Source: Heterodera schachtii
Lineage: Eukaryota; Nematoda; Chromadorea; Rhabditida; Heteroderidae
NCBI GenBank assembly: GCA_023374025.1
Contig: SIJG01000001.1
Span: 1,921,787 to 1,985,786, forward strand
DNA: 64,000 nucleotides
Reading direction: 5' to 3'
Shown piece by piece: positions 23,214 to 34,530 of this stretch (within the stretch, counting starts at the first letter, position 1; each line of letters opens with the position of its first letter). The position numbers and the translations under genes were made by a program. The notes below the pieces were generated by a model. It saw only the letters and a list, made by a program, of their open reading frames with translations. It made no database searches and was not told where the DNA came from.

Positions 23214-23481
23214 GCAGTTAGGCCGGAACGGGTGTGCTTCAGCATAGCTTTTCCACTATAATTTTTTTTTTGTAATCAAACCAAACATTGTTGGTATCAT
23301 TCGAAAGCTATTCACATGCTCTTTTTAGCCATACTAAAAATAAAAAAGATTTCAAGCTGTGGAAAAAATTTATTAAGAAAAAACTTTAAAAATGTTTGTT
23401 GGATTTGGATGATAAATAAAAAAGTTATTAGAAAGTTATAGTGGAAAAGCATGTTGGGCCCAAACGTGACGGCCCAACTGA
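23214..23481. mobile_element. Probable MITE with imperfect inverted ends
   Basis: The left end cagttaggccggaacg and the complement of the right end cagttgggccgtcacg match well, and gcttttccactataa/ttatagtggaaaagc pair inside. No certain target duplication was found, so the borders are approximate. Confidence 0.6.
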
Positions 23482-23738
23482 GGTAAACCGGTCAATAAAT
23501 AAATCTATGCAATTTCAATTTAATGAAATTTATGATTTAATTAGGTGGTGATTGCACACAGAATTGAACTCGAATCAACAATAAAGGAGTAACGGTACTA
23601 ACGAAACGCACACATTTGGCCCTAATTTTGTTAGTGGTCAATCAATTAAGGGTAATTAATGAAGGTATTAACGAGGATTAAATTTCTGTTTACCTAAATG
23701 GCCTACTAAAATTTATTCATTGTCAAATTGGCTCCGTC

Positions 23739-24261
23739 TCAGTTTTTCCAATTTATTTTACTTGGTCTGATTCCATGATTGCATGGAAAATTGGTACGGC
23801 CACGACATTTTCCGCATTTCGACGGTTTCCCTCCGTCTTCAATGCACTGCTTGGTCAGCTCGTCACAGTCCATGTCGCTCCTCCCCTGACATCCCCTAGC
23901 CAAACTCAGCGTCAGTCCATCGTCGCCTGTTCCGACCGTTTTTAAAACATAATTTTTGTTTTAATTAATTTAAATTCAAATTTTCAATTTAATTTGGGTC
24001 TTTTCTTACCGATGGAACATTTAAATTCAATGCATTGAAAATGTTCTGCTTGCGTATGACAAAGATCATTTCCATAACTAGAATATGTATAATTCCATTG
24101 GCCTTTGAACATTCTTTTATTTTCACATTTGGGATAATAGAGTTTCCCTCAAATGGAAATAAAAAAAATTAATTTAATTTGTAAAAATTCATTAAAACTC
24201 ACTGGCCACACAAAATACAATTGCGACCAACAAAAAATTTAAACGAAAAATAAAATTCATA
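23739..24261 (-). CDS. Secreted Cys-rich protein (Ly6/ET-like), three exons
   Basis: Exon 1 starts at 24261 with a clear signal peptide (MNFIFRLNFLLVAIVFCVA) and ends at a GTGAG donor. Exon 2 (about 24,145-24,010) encodes KLYYPKCENKRMFKGQ... and DLCHTQAEHFQCIEFKCSIG. Exon 3 (about 23,935-23,739) encodes GLTLSLARGCQGRSDMDCDE...QCIEDGGKPSKCGKCRGRTN and ends with a TGA. Eleven or so Cys occur in a short mature chain. The order of Cys resembles the neighbour at 22.8 kb but without the hydrophobic tail, so this one is likely fully secreted. The two may be diverged tandem relatives. Function unknown. Confidence 0.65.
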
Positions 24262-24817
24262 GCAAAAATTCAAAATCGCTGAAATAAGAATGAATCCTAA
24301 ACTATAAGTAGAGACCGGAACTGGCGCAGGTTTTATTATCAGGAAATGACTAAGTACCAGATTTCTTTCCTTTTTCGTTGGTTTATGGCCAAGAACCGGG
24401 ATCACTGTCCCCAGATTTCTCAAAATTCCCAATCCCGTCCTATCCTATAAAATGAATGAAATAATTTAGTTTCAAAAGGACAAATTGTTCACTACCATTT
24501 CTGATTGAATAATATTAATTAATATTTTCTGGGAAAAAAGAATTGATGAATCATAAAATTTATTTTGTTATTAATTTTTTGCATTAAATAAAAGAACAGA
24601 AAATCAAATACTTTTAAAAACAGAAAAAGCCAAAATACAAAAAAAAAAAAAAATTAAATGCTTATTAATAAAACCGTTAAAAATACTACATAATTAAAAA
24701 GAATTGAATAATTTGAAATTTAACCGAATTAATTTTTGATTTTCTTAATTTGTCTTTGATCGGAATTTGCGCATACGCTAAAATTTTAATTTAAAATACT
24801 CATTTAACACGTGCTAG

Positions 24818-25193
24818 TGCATTTCGTAAAAACCGCCACCTATGCGCGTTTCGTAAATCCGCCAATGGGTTCAAAAACAAAAAAAATGGGTAATATATAA
24901 AATTCATAGCTTGGCTAAAATTAAACCAAATTAATATTTCTTGATAATTCAATCGCTTTAATTGTTCTCTTTCAGAATATAATTTCTAAAATTTTTTCCT
25001 TAAGTATAAAAAAAAGTTATAAAGCTTTGAACATGCTATGTTTATTGCAACGGTCATGCATATAAACATTTAGTATTTAAAGTCTATAATGTAATTGAGC
25101 CAAAATTAATTTTATATATTCAATAGCCCTAAGAATTTTTTGAACCATTGGCGGATTTAAAAACGCGAATGGGTGGCGGTTTTTACGAAATGC
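24818..25193. mobile_element. MITE-like inverted repeat
   Basis: The arms tgcatttcgtaaaaaccgcc (left) and its complement (right) extend about 60 bases each, through a shared aatccgccaatgg block. The middle carries the recurrent aatagccctaagaa-type word. No clear target duplication was found. Confidence 0.75.
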
Positions 25194-25427
25194 AGTCGCT
25201 GATTGAGTGATGAAATTCAGGAAAAACAAAATAATATGCATTGGATTTAAATATCCAACAAATTTATTTATGGAAAATTTTTTCAAAGCAAAATTTATTG
25301 TTACAATCTTTCGAAAGCAAAATATAGAAAAACATGAAAAAGTTTGAAAAACAAAAAAAAAATACTGTAAAAAATTTTGTTTTTTCCTATTTATAAAAAT
25401 CCAAAAACAGTGAATTCAAATGGTCAA

Positions 25428-27249
25428 TCAGACTTTTTCAATCAAAAAGTCGAATTTGAAAGTTGGGCCAAAATTGGCCTCAATTTCGTCGCCAGGGTTG
25501 AGAAAAGAAACCGCTGGTTGAAGGCCGTCAATTGAGTCGACAAAGAAAGTGGGAGAGCCTAAATTCATTCATTAATTAACCCAAATGATTTTATAATTAA
25601 TTATTAAAGTTTAATGATTGGCAATTTCCCACTGGTCAATCTGACGCCGTTCTTCGTGAAAATGATTTGTTTGCTGGACAAATCGATGCCGCAGCCGACG
25701 ACGTCGCCAATTTGGAATTTGGCATCCGAATTGAACGATACTTTGAAAACATTTTCTTTTGCCAATTGGCCATAAAAATGGCCATCGTTGAAATAGGCAA
25801 AAGTGCCAGGGAATTTTCCGGGCATTTGATGGCACAACGGAGTGTTTTTTGTCACAAAGCCAATGCCAATGCCAAAGTCACAATGGGAATCACTGTAAAA
25901 CATGGGCATAAAACATAAATGAAACTACAAAAATATGCATAAAATATTCTCCACAAATTCAACCCAAATTTTCAAATGGTTCAAACTAAGTTTTCAAAAG
26001 TGTTTCTCGCCCTTTTGGGCGCTTTATAAATTCAGGAAAGGTTAAGAAAAATGAGATAAATAAAAAATCATATCATTGCTCAAAAACATATTAATGGAAT
26101 AATCTTTTTTATTTTTAGATCTAATAATTCTCTATAAGCCTGAAATTTTCAAAGGTTTTGTGAAAAATTTACCTTTTTAGCTTTATAGAGAGAAAATTTA
26201 TATTTATTGTCACCAAAAAATGAATAAAATCTAGAGACCGGACGGGACCGGGATCCCGCCGGGATTTTGTCGGGAATCCCAGTGCCGGTATTTTGGACAA
26301 ACCACCGGGACCGGGAGTCCCGGTCCTGGGATCCCGTCCCGGTCCATTTTCCAAGTCCCGGTCCCGGCCATTTCAAAATTCCGGTCTCTAATAAAAACAT
26401 GGAAAAAAGATGATTTTGAAAAGATGGAAATAAAAAGGGGTACTTTCCCAAACATTATGAGACGACAAGCCAAAATTTTAAAAAATAAACAAAGGGACGC
26501 GCAAATTTTGGCTCGTGGTCTCATATGTTTGGGAAAGTTCCATATGGAAACCCGTAAAAAATCCTGTGCTTTAGTTATGAAGCATTAAACTTCGAATGCA
26601 TTCTCAGACAAATCTTTTTTGCCGGGGATTTCGTCAAACCGTAATTTTTTTAAAATTTTTACCTCATTTCACTTTTCAATTTGACAATTTTCACTTCAAA
26701 ATAGAATGCTCCAATATTTTGAGGGGGAAACACAAAAGCAAAACGAACAATGCGAAGACCTGGGGAAAAAAGGTTGACAGTTTTAGATTAAAATAATAAA
26801 ATTTAATGTTTTTAATATTTTAAATAAAAAAGGTTAAACATTTTTAAAAATATTTCCGATATTTCCATCCGGATTTACCTTTCTTTTTTCCATAATGTTT
26901 GACTTTAATAATTGTTGGAATCAAAATCATACGATCACTTTGACAGTCCGAAGTAGTTCCATTGGTAGTCAATTGTTATTGTATCTCTAATCTAAATAAA
27001 AATGAAAATGATAAAATTTTTAAATTTAAATTTGGCCAAAATTTAAGCGTCGCATTCATTGACTTACAATTTGCAGCGGTTCTTCTTCAAAAAGCATTTG
27101 ATCCTTTCTTTTTTCTTTCTCTTTTTCCTGTCCAATGAAAAAGAATAATAAAAAAAATTTTTAAATTACCAAATCCGCAAAAATTTGATCAATTTTCTCA
27201 CGATTTTTCTCAATCAGTTGCCTTATAATTGAATCCATATTTGATTCTG
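25428..27249 (-). CDS. SPRY-domain protein with N-terminal coiled coil
   Basis: Exons in order on the minus strand: about 27,243-27,170 (MDSIIRQLIEKNREKIDQIF), about 27,130-27,070 (EKEKEKRKDQMLFEEEPLQI), about 26,970-26,880 (SDCQSDRMILIPTIIKVKHY), about 26,760-26,673 (GLRIVRFAFVFPP... FYFEVKIVKL), 25,895-25,630 (GIGIGFVTKNTPLCHQM... GTFAYFNDGHFYGQ... GDVVGCGIDLSSKQIIFTKN) and about 25,560-25,428 (LQPAVSFLNPGDEIEANFGP, stop TGA). All core SPRY strands are present and no break is visible. It is the closest relative of the plus-strand gene at 31.6 kb and of the pseudogene at 28.2 kb. The first exon may not be the true start and no signal peptide was found. A MITE (26,232-26,390) and a 104-bp hairpin (about 26,438-26,541) lie in the intron before the large SPRY exon. 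Confidence 0.75.
26232..26390. mobile_element. GC-rich CCGGGA-type MITE in a SPRY intron
   Basis: 159 bp, ends tagagaccgg and ccggtctcta, filled with alternating ccggga/tcccgg words. Flanks ataaaatc (26224-26231) and ataaaaac (26391-26398) are an 8-bp duplication with one change. It belongs with the elements at 36,276 and 63,334. Confidence 0.85.
26438..26541. repeat. Short hairpin repeat
   Basis: Inverted arms of about 38 bases (gtactttcccaaacattatg on the left, complementary to catatgtttgggaaagttcc on the right) around a short loop. It is probably a very small MITE; no target duplication was resolved. Confidence 0.65.
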
Positions 27250-27424
27250 AAAAATGGTGAGTTTATATAATAGTAAGTTACTAAAGGAATTAACATTTTA
27301 AATTCTATTTCAATTTTTAACGTTAAAAATAAAGCGCCTCTTGTCCACAAAACTAACTTTATTTTTTAAAATTCATCCTGACAATCCAAAAAATGATAAT
27401 TTAGACAAAGAATCTAATAAATTG

Positions 27425-28175
27425 AGACCGGACTTTTAGGCACGAAATTTTTAAAATAGGCACATAAAATAAGCACGAAAAATAAGCACAAAAAAGGTAA
27501 AAGACATAAAAAAATGAACAAAAACTACAAAAAAGGCACAAAAAATTGGAAAAACGCAGTAAAATTTACACTTTTGGACAAAAATTTTTCATATTAAAAA
27601 TTATCAAATTTTCTTTTGGCACTGATAAATCAAATACTATTAGTGAAAAATGAATTTTCATTAATTCTTACCAAATTAAACATTTTTAGTATCATTGGAT
27701 AGCCCATAAGGTTCTCTATTTCCTTGCTAATTCAAAAAAATTGACCATGTTTGAAAAAATAATGAATAGAATGAGTGGGTATCTGTGCATATGCAACAAG
27801 AAAGGGGCTCATTAATTGTATTTCTATGTTAAAATTTTTGCTATGGTGAATATTTTTTAGTCAATATAAATCCATATTTTAGGGGTTTTCAGGAATAAAT
27901 CCATATTTGCAATTTTTGCTTTGTTGGTCCATGTTTTGGTCCTTTTTTGGAATTTTCACAAGAAAATTGGGTATGGATGAGTTGGGTTTACTCTGTTTTT
28001 AATTCCATCATATTGGTTTTTCCAACACCTACGAGGATTAAGCAAATTGGTGAAAAACAAAGTACAATTCATTGTATAAACAAAAAAATAAATAAATAAA
28101 ATTTAATCTTTTAAATAAATAAAATAATACGATTTTAACCTCTTTTTAATTATTTGATAATTATAGTTTATGGTA
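27425..28175. other. Intergenic repeats, no gene
   Basis: Around 27,425-27,560 there are runs of taggcacaaaa words related to the element inside the RBR ligase, beginning gagaccggac. Around 27,690 lies a copy of the recurrent ggtatcattngatagcc word. No coding region supported. Confidence 0.5.
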
Positions 28176-28179
28176 TTGC

Positions 28180-29902
28180 ACGAGTTTCCTTTGTTCTTCC
28201 ACCTCAAAATTTCGAAAAAGTGCTATTTTGAAGCAAAAATCATCACATTACAAAGAGAATAGGGGTAAGTTTAATTTCATTTAAAAATCAATTCTGATAA
28301 TTTAAATTTTAATGTAAAAATATTGTATTTTCAAAAAAAAAAAACAATTTGCTTTAATATCTCATATATATATAATATATATATGAATTATGATATATAA
28401 TATTTACAAAAATTCATACACAAATTTACAGCATTCTTCATTCTGACATTGGCATTGGCTTTGTGACAAAAAACACTCCGTTGTGCCACCAAATGCCCGG
28501 GAAATTCCCTGGCACTTACGCATTTTTCAACGATCGGCTTTTTTACGGAAATTCCCGGAGAAGCTGCTTTTAACAAATCATTCATTTCTGATGCCAAATT
28601 CCGAGTCGGTGACGTCGTCGGCTGCAGGGGTGTGCGAAATTTCGTGTCGTTTTCGTGTCTTCCCCTTTTTTCGTCACTTTTTGAGTTTCGTGTTTCGTTT
28701 TCGTCCGTCAAAAAAATTTTCGTTTCGTTTTCGAGTTTTAAAATTTTGAATTTTCGTTTTGTTTTCCTTTTCGTCAGACGGATTTTGGACGAAAAAGACG
28801 AAAATATTTACACCCTTAAGAATGAGTTTTTTGGAAAAAAAACAAGTCATCTCGTAGAAGTGGTGTGGTTTAGTGCTAAGATTATCATATTTTTCTTTCA
28901 AAATTCCTGAAAATTGCAAAATTCTTTCCGGCGGCGCCTGTCGGCACCGCCGGCCCCAAAAATCCCCCTAAAATTTTCAAAGTCTGACCTTAAAATTGCC
29001 GAATTTTCAGTGAAAATATTAAAAATGGTCAAAAATTCAAATTTTTCTTATTTTTCGCAAAAATTGGAAAATCACAAGAAAATAAAATTTTTTTCATTGG
29101 AATCACTTTTTTTATGCGGTTTTTTTGTCGGCCAAATGCTCATTTTTAAAATTTTCAGTTGGAGTCCTAATTTAATTAATTCCAATTTTTTCCGGCCTCC
29201 CCTATGGGCACAGCCGGACGCCAATCCTTTAAGAACTTTTAAAATAAAATAAAAACAAAAATTACCGTATTACTTTTAATTTTCCCCCCTCAAAAAATTT
29301 TCGTGTTGTTTCGTACGAAAACGGTTATTTTTTCGTTTTCGTATTTCGTTTCATCCAAGAAAAAATTTTCGTTTCGTTTTCATTTTCGAGTTTTGAAATT
29401 TTTAATTTTCCTCTCGTGTTTCATTTTCATGAAAAATAAATATTTTCGTTTCGTTTTCGTTTTCGAAAATTATTTTTTTGGTTTTCGCACACCCCTGGTC
29501 GGCTGTGGCATCGATTTGGCCAGCAAAGAAATCATTTTCACTAAGAATGGCGTCAGATTTATGAGTGAGCCATTAATTAATTGGAAATTCAATTTTTACC
29601 TTTTCTCGGCGGCTCAAACACCTCAAACACTAATTAAAAACCACATTATTACCAATGTTTTTATTTTAAAAAATCATTCAATTTCCAGTTAAAGTTTTAA
29701 TATTTTAGGCAAAAATTCATTTTTATGTTATTAATAATTTATAATTCTTAAAAATATTAAATTCAATTTAGCTAAATTCAATTACGTTCATTCAACTGAT
29801 GACCTCTACCCGGCGGTGTCCTTGTTCAACCCTGGCGACGAAATTGAGGCAAATTTTGGGCCATTTTTCCTATTTAACATTTTCGAGGAATTATCTCAGT
29901 GA
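28180..29902 (+). pseudogene. SPRY pseudogene interrupted by a hAT-like element
   Basis: Remnants follow the exon order of the neighbours. The strand before the SPRY core is at about 28,180-28,262 (PPQNF, then YFEAKIITLQRE out of frame). The core SPRY exon at about 28,437-28,624 (GIGFVTKNTPLCHQM...GTYAFFND) resumes at 29,498-29,565 (CGIDLASKEIIFTKN). The last exon is at about 29,775-29,902 (LYPAVSLFNPGDEIEANFGP). Against the intact copy at 31.6 kb it has a frameshift before YFEAKI, a two-base deletion in the segment after ACGG in the core exon, and the 873-bp insertion. Identity to the 31.6-kb gene is very high outside these breaks, so it is a recent duplicate that died recently. Confidence 0.85.
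28625..29497. mobile_element. hAT-like non-autonomous element inside SPRY exon
   Basis: 873 bp with perfect 15-bp ends caggggtgtgcgaaa and tttcgcacacccctg, flanked by an exact 8-bp duplication gtcggctg (28617-28624 and 29498-29505). CAGGG-type ends with 8-bp duplications are typical of hAT transposons. The inside is T-rich with repeated tttcgttttcg words and a GC hairpin at about 28,930. No transposase is present. Confidence 0.95.
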
Positions 29903-31560
29903 TTACTCGTTTACAATTTAATTAAACATTAGTTTTGCTTTTGGTTTATAATCTGATCATACAATTTTTCAAATCAGGGAAAATACAATATAAAAGGAGG
30001 AAGAAATTATGAATAAAACATCGTCTTTCTCTATTCGTTTAAAAAATTCAATCAAGATTAAAAATATATATAAATTTTGGATTTGTACGCCAAAACTGGA
30101 GAAAATTTTTTTTTTAACTTTTATAGTTGCTAATAGAAAAATTTCTAATTAATTACATTATTAGGTATCCATTGAAATCTAGAAGTCTATAGATTTTTAT
30201 ACAATTAAATTCTGGGCGATAGATAACATACAAAAAATTGTTCTTGAATATACTCGAAAGTCATTGATTGGACGGACGCGTAAACTGCAGTAGAACGGTC
30301 GCTTTATTCTCTCAACCAATCTCTCAAGTCCCATTTTCGCCATTAATCCATTTGCTCATCATTTATCGCATTCATTTGACCAATATACCTTCTTCTTATT
30401 AATATCAACTTTATTAGAATTATTTCTCATTCTGCTATTATTCTCACTTGTGTTGAAAGGAAATAAAAAGAGAAAAAATATTCCTTTTTTAAATGCCTTA
30501 TAAATAGAGTGTTCAGTTTTTAGCACAAAAAAATTACCTATTAAGCAGTGTAAACAGCACCAAATTTTTTCAAAAAAAGCAAGCCAAGAGCTATCGTATG
30601 ATACCAAGATCATTTAATTTAGTTGTATTTAAGAAAAGTTAATGACTGATTTTTCTCAAAAATTCTGTAAATTTAGCAGTTTTACGAATACGAAATTCCA
30701 AAATCTGACACTTCTCTCGCATGGAAATAAAATTATATTGCAATAAAGCAAATTTTAAATTTCTGAAATTTAAGCAAAATAAATGAAATGAATTTCTACA
30801 AACTGGCCTTTATTTTTATATTTTTTTCAGCAAAAAAATTGCCATCAAAAGCCTCTGCTGCGCATGTTAATGGCACGTTCTTTGACTTTCGCTTTTCTAT
30901 GAATGTTAAATGTGACATAAATATTTATATTTATTTATATGGCTAATATTTTTAGTTTTTTGCCTATTTTTCCTGACTCCTTTGGCCTGAACGAACGAAA
31001 ACATTTTTTTTTGTTAAGCTACTTTTCGAGTTATTAGCAACTATTTTCTAGTTTTTTTATTTTTAGCACCATTTTCTAAGATATGAATTTCTCAAAAATT
31101 CATCTCCGAATTTATTTATTTATTTTCTTGAAAAGATTTTTGGTTTTAAAAATTATGCACCTCAATACTAATTTGGCTTATGTTTATTACTTTTGGATAA
31201 AATTTTACGTTTTTAACCCTAAATTTGAAACTTTTTCCTATTTTTAGCAACTTTCGAAAGCTTAGCATGTTTAGAAGCTTTTTCTAAGCTATTGCTTCAC
31301 GATTAAACAATTACCATAAAAGAAACACCAGCGCCCAAACGGGTGGGTCCCAGACCGGCACGATTTATCAATCGGTTATTTTTGGGCTTGTACGAAAAAA
31401 CGATCGAACCCCTTATCTGATCTCTACTAAATACGCTGTCGTATTACGCCTCTATAATGTCAAAAAATTTGTAACTATGATTCTAAAATAAACAATTTTA
31501 TTGAAAATTTAATTTTTTTTTTCCTTTGGCATTTAGCCTAAAATGCAGGGCTTAACACAC
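29903..31560. other. Intergenic AT-rich region with a diverged MITE
   Basis: No gene supported. From about 30,955 to 31,310 the sequence is distantly like the MITE at 6452-7017 (gcctatttttcctgactcc and ttaagctacttttcgagtta are shared in opposite orientation). A copy of the recurrent gagctatcg.atgataccaa word is at about 30,589. Confidence 0.5.
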
Positions 31561-31580
31561 ATATTTCCTCTACTTTTCCA

Positions 31581-32938
31581 GAAACAAACGTTTTAACCGC
31601 TGAAACTGAATTGCATGGGAAAACTGATGAAATTGGTGGAAGAAAAACGAATGAATTTCTTAGGAAAATTAGCCAATTTCGTGACGTAATGAATAAAATG
31701 AATGGAACAACAAAGGATATAATTCGTGGGAGTATTGCATTATATTTACTTCGTAGCTTAGTACGTTTTTTTTTTTATTAATTTAAAACTTTCGCTAAAA
31801 ATTCTACAGACAAAGACCAAATTGGGTCAGCGAATAGTGGACGGACCGACGAGTTTTACGAAAAGCCAAATGGTTGTGCAAAGATCCGAGAGTCAGTCTC
31901 GACTCATCGGTTTAAAATGGCCAAATTTGGCGATGTTTCATTTTCAGGCTGTACAAATGCGCGTGCAAAATCTATCGGATTGTAAGAATGAACTCATATT
32001 TTTCATGCCAATGGATCTAATTGTTGTTCTGGACGGAGAGGAAAAAGGTGTAAAAAAGAAAAGATTTTGGAAAAGGAACATAGGAACAATTTTTGTATTA
32101 AAATAGTAAATAAATAAATAAAATAAATTTTAGATATACATATAGGTAATTGAGCAGTATTTCCATCGTAAATGCCAATTTTTTAGGTTTTCGCATTGTT
32201 CGCATTTGTTTTGTAATTCCTCCAGATAATCTCGGAGTTACATATTTTGAAGTGAAAATTATCAAATTACAAAGAGAAAATGGGTGAGTTAACAGTTATT
32301 AAGAATTAATGAACTTTCATTGGTAATTGTAAAATGAATTTTTATTTATTTTTAAAAAATTCAACAAAAAAAAATAAAAAATACCATGATTTTCATTGAT
32401 TGCCATTCTGACATTGGCATTGGCTTTGTGACAAAAAACACTCCGTTGTGCCACCAAATGCCCGGAAAATTCCCTGGCACTTACGCATTTTTCAACGATG
32501 GGCTTTTTTACGGACAATTTCCCGGAGAAGCTGCTTTTAACAAATCATTCATTTCTGATGCCAAATTCCGTGCCGGGGATATTGTCGGAGTTGGCATTGG
32601 ATTGACCAGCAAACAAATCATTTTCACTAAGAACGGCGTCAGACTGAAGAGTGGGCCAAGCATAATTAACAAAAATTCAATTAAAAAAAGTGGAATGATA
32701 AGCCAAAAATTATGAATTAAAATTTATTAATTAGGTAAAATTGGTTTTTGTATTTTTGATAATTTATAAAATAATTATACACAAAAATATAAAATTAAAT
32801 TTAGCTAAATCCACTCATTACGTCCATTCAACTGAAGACCTCCACCCGGCGGTGTCTTTGTTCAACCCTGGCGACGAAATTGAGGCAAATTTTGGGCCCA
32901 ATTTTAGATACAACATTTTTATGAACAAATCCATCTGA
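31581..32938 (+). CDS. SPRY-domain protein, apparently intact
   Basis: Visible exons: about 31,581-31,760 (LTAETELHGKTDEIGG..., helical), about 31,808-32,047 (including VQNLSDCKNELIFFMPMDLI), about 32,188-32,281 (FRIVRICFVIPP... TYFEVKIIKL), about 32,392-32,656 (DIGIGFVTKNTPLCHQM... GTYAFFNDGLFYGQF... GDIVGVGIGLTSKQIIFTKN) and about 32,800-32,938 (LHPAVSLFNPGDEIEANFGP, stop TGA). All SPRY core strands are in frame. One unusual change is VGVG where relatives have VGCG. The 5' end and any signal peptide were not located; upstream DNA is AT-rich. It is the functional sister of the pseudogene 3 kb upstream. Confidence 0.7.
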
Positions 32939-34525
32939 TGGAAATATTCGTGATTTACAATGTCCGCAAATGTACTAAAGAAACAAAGAATGTTTGAATT
33001 TTTGATTAAATTTTCTACACACATTGATCAAAAAAATTAACTGTTGAAGAAAAATTCCACTTTCGCAATTTTCACCTTTTGGCCATTTCTCTTTTTTGTC
33101 CACTTCCTTTTCACGTCACCCCTCAAAAGATAACCAAAAATGAAGGTAAAATTTCCAGGAAAAAAGTCAACAATTACATAAGCCATAAATTCGGAAAATA
33201 ATATCAAATTTGAGTATAATACCGGTACCGATTGTTTCAAAATGAATAATATGTACATGAACCTCTGCCGGTTTTTTCCAAAACGATAATACTGGTACGG
33301 TTTTTCAAAATAAGAACTAACGAAGCCGTTTTTTAAAATTATTATTACCGGTATCGCTTTTTCAGAATGAGACATACCTGTAACGGTTTTTGTTGGGTTC
33401 ATTTCTCTTTAATTGCAGTTATAGAACGGAATTTCGGGTCTCCTTGAAAAACTTTTGTAAACCTTTTTTGGAATTTTTGAGGGTTTAAAACATAGATTTT
33501 GGCAGTTTTTAGTCCATATTTTGGTCCATATTTGGCCATTTTCGAGCTTTTTAGTCCATATTTCGGGCTTTTTTATTCCATATTTTATGTCAATATTTAG
33601 CGTTTGTAGTCCATATAATTTACAACCCTACTGATCATTTTTCCAAATAACTGAATAAATTTGGTGTTAGAAATTATAGAAATTATATAGTACTAATAAA
33701 TAATAAATTAATATTTTAAACAATTGATTACCTTGCACTGGCATATTCATCCTTTTGACCTACTTTCATTTTTGGCATTCCCTTATTTGAATTCATTAAT
33801 TCAATTAGTTTCTTTTATTCACATGTAGGGCTTCGCATTTTAGGCACAAAAATCGTCAAATAGACACATAAAAGGCAGATCGTAAAATATGCATTAAATA
33901 GGCACTAAAATAGGCAAGCAAACATTTTTATTAAAGCTTTTTTTAGGTAGCAAAACACGTAAAAATTAATACTTCAATTGTAAATAAGTTTTTTTTTCAA
34001 AAGAAGGACAAATTTTAAATCTAAAATTTTTAAGAAATTATATATTTTAGGGAATCAATTTTTGAGAAAAGTTTTAAATTTTAGGGGTATATATTTTCTT
34101 TTTTCGGGCCTTTTAGGAGCGTCCTTTTCGTGTTTATTGCATTTTTCTTCAGGGTTTTTTCGAAAATCCTCAAAAGAGACACATTATAGACAAAACCCCG
34201 AAATAGGCAAAAATAGGCATTATAAGTACTTTTTATTACTAATACAATTTTTCCAAACACCCCCAAAAAGGTGCGCTACAAATTAGATTGAGTCCAAAGC
34301 CATATTCTGCATCATTAATATGATGTATTATTACTGGGCCCGGATTTAATGATTATGGTTTTTTTGCATACTTTTTTCGGCCTCAAAATACGTAAATATT
34401 AATATCAGATTGGTTTATGCTTCTAAAAAACCTTTTTATTACCATATTTTTCATATTATTAAATTTTTGCAATTATATTTTATTGCTCCAATAAATATAT
34501 TTAATTTTTAATAATAGAACACAAA
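32939..34525. other. Intergenic repeats, no gene
   Basis: Contains imperfect accggta/taccggt words at about 33,215-33,385 and taggcac-rich sequence at about 33,835-34,235 related to the RBR-ligase MITE family. Open frames in this interval are translations of these repeats. Confidence 0.5.
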
Positions 34526-34530
34526 TCGCT

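Noticed and set aside
26149..26524. Gly/Pro/Arg-rich frames on the minus strand
   Set aside because: They lie over the ccggga MITE and its flanks.
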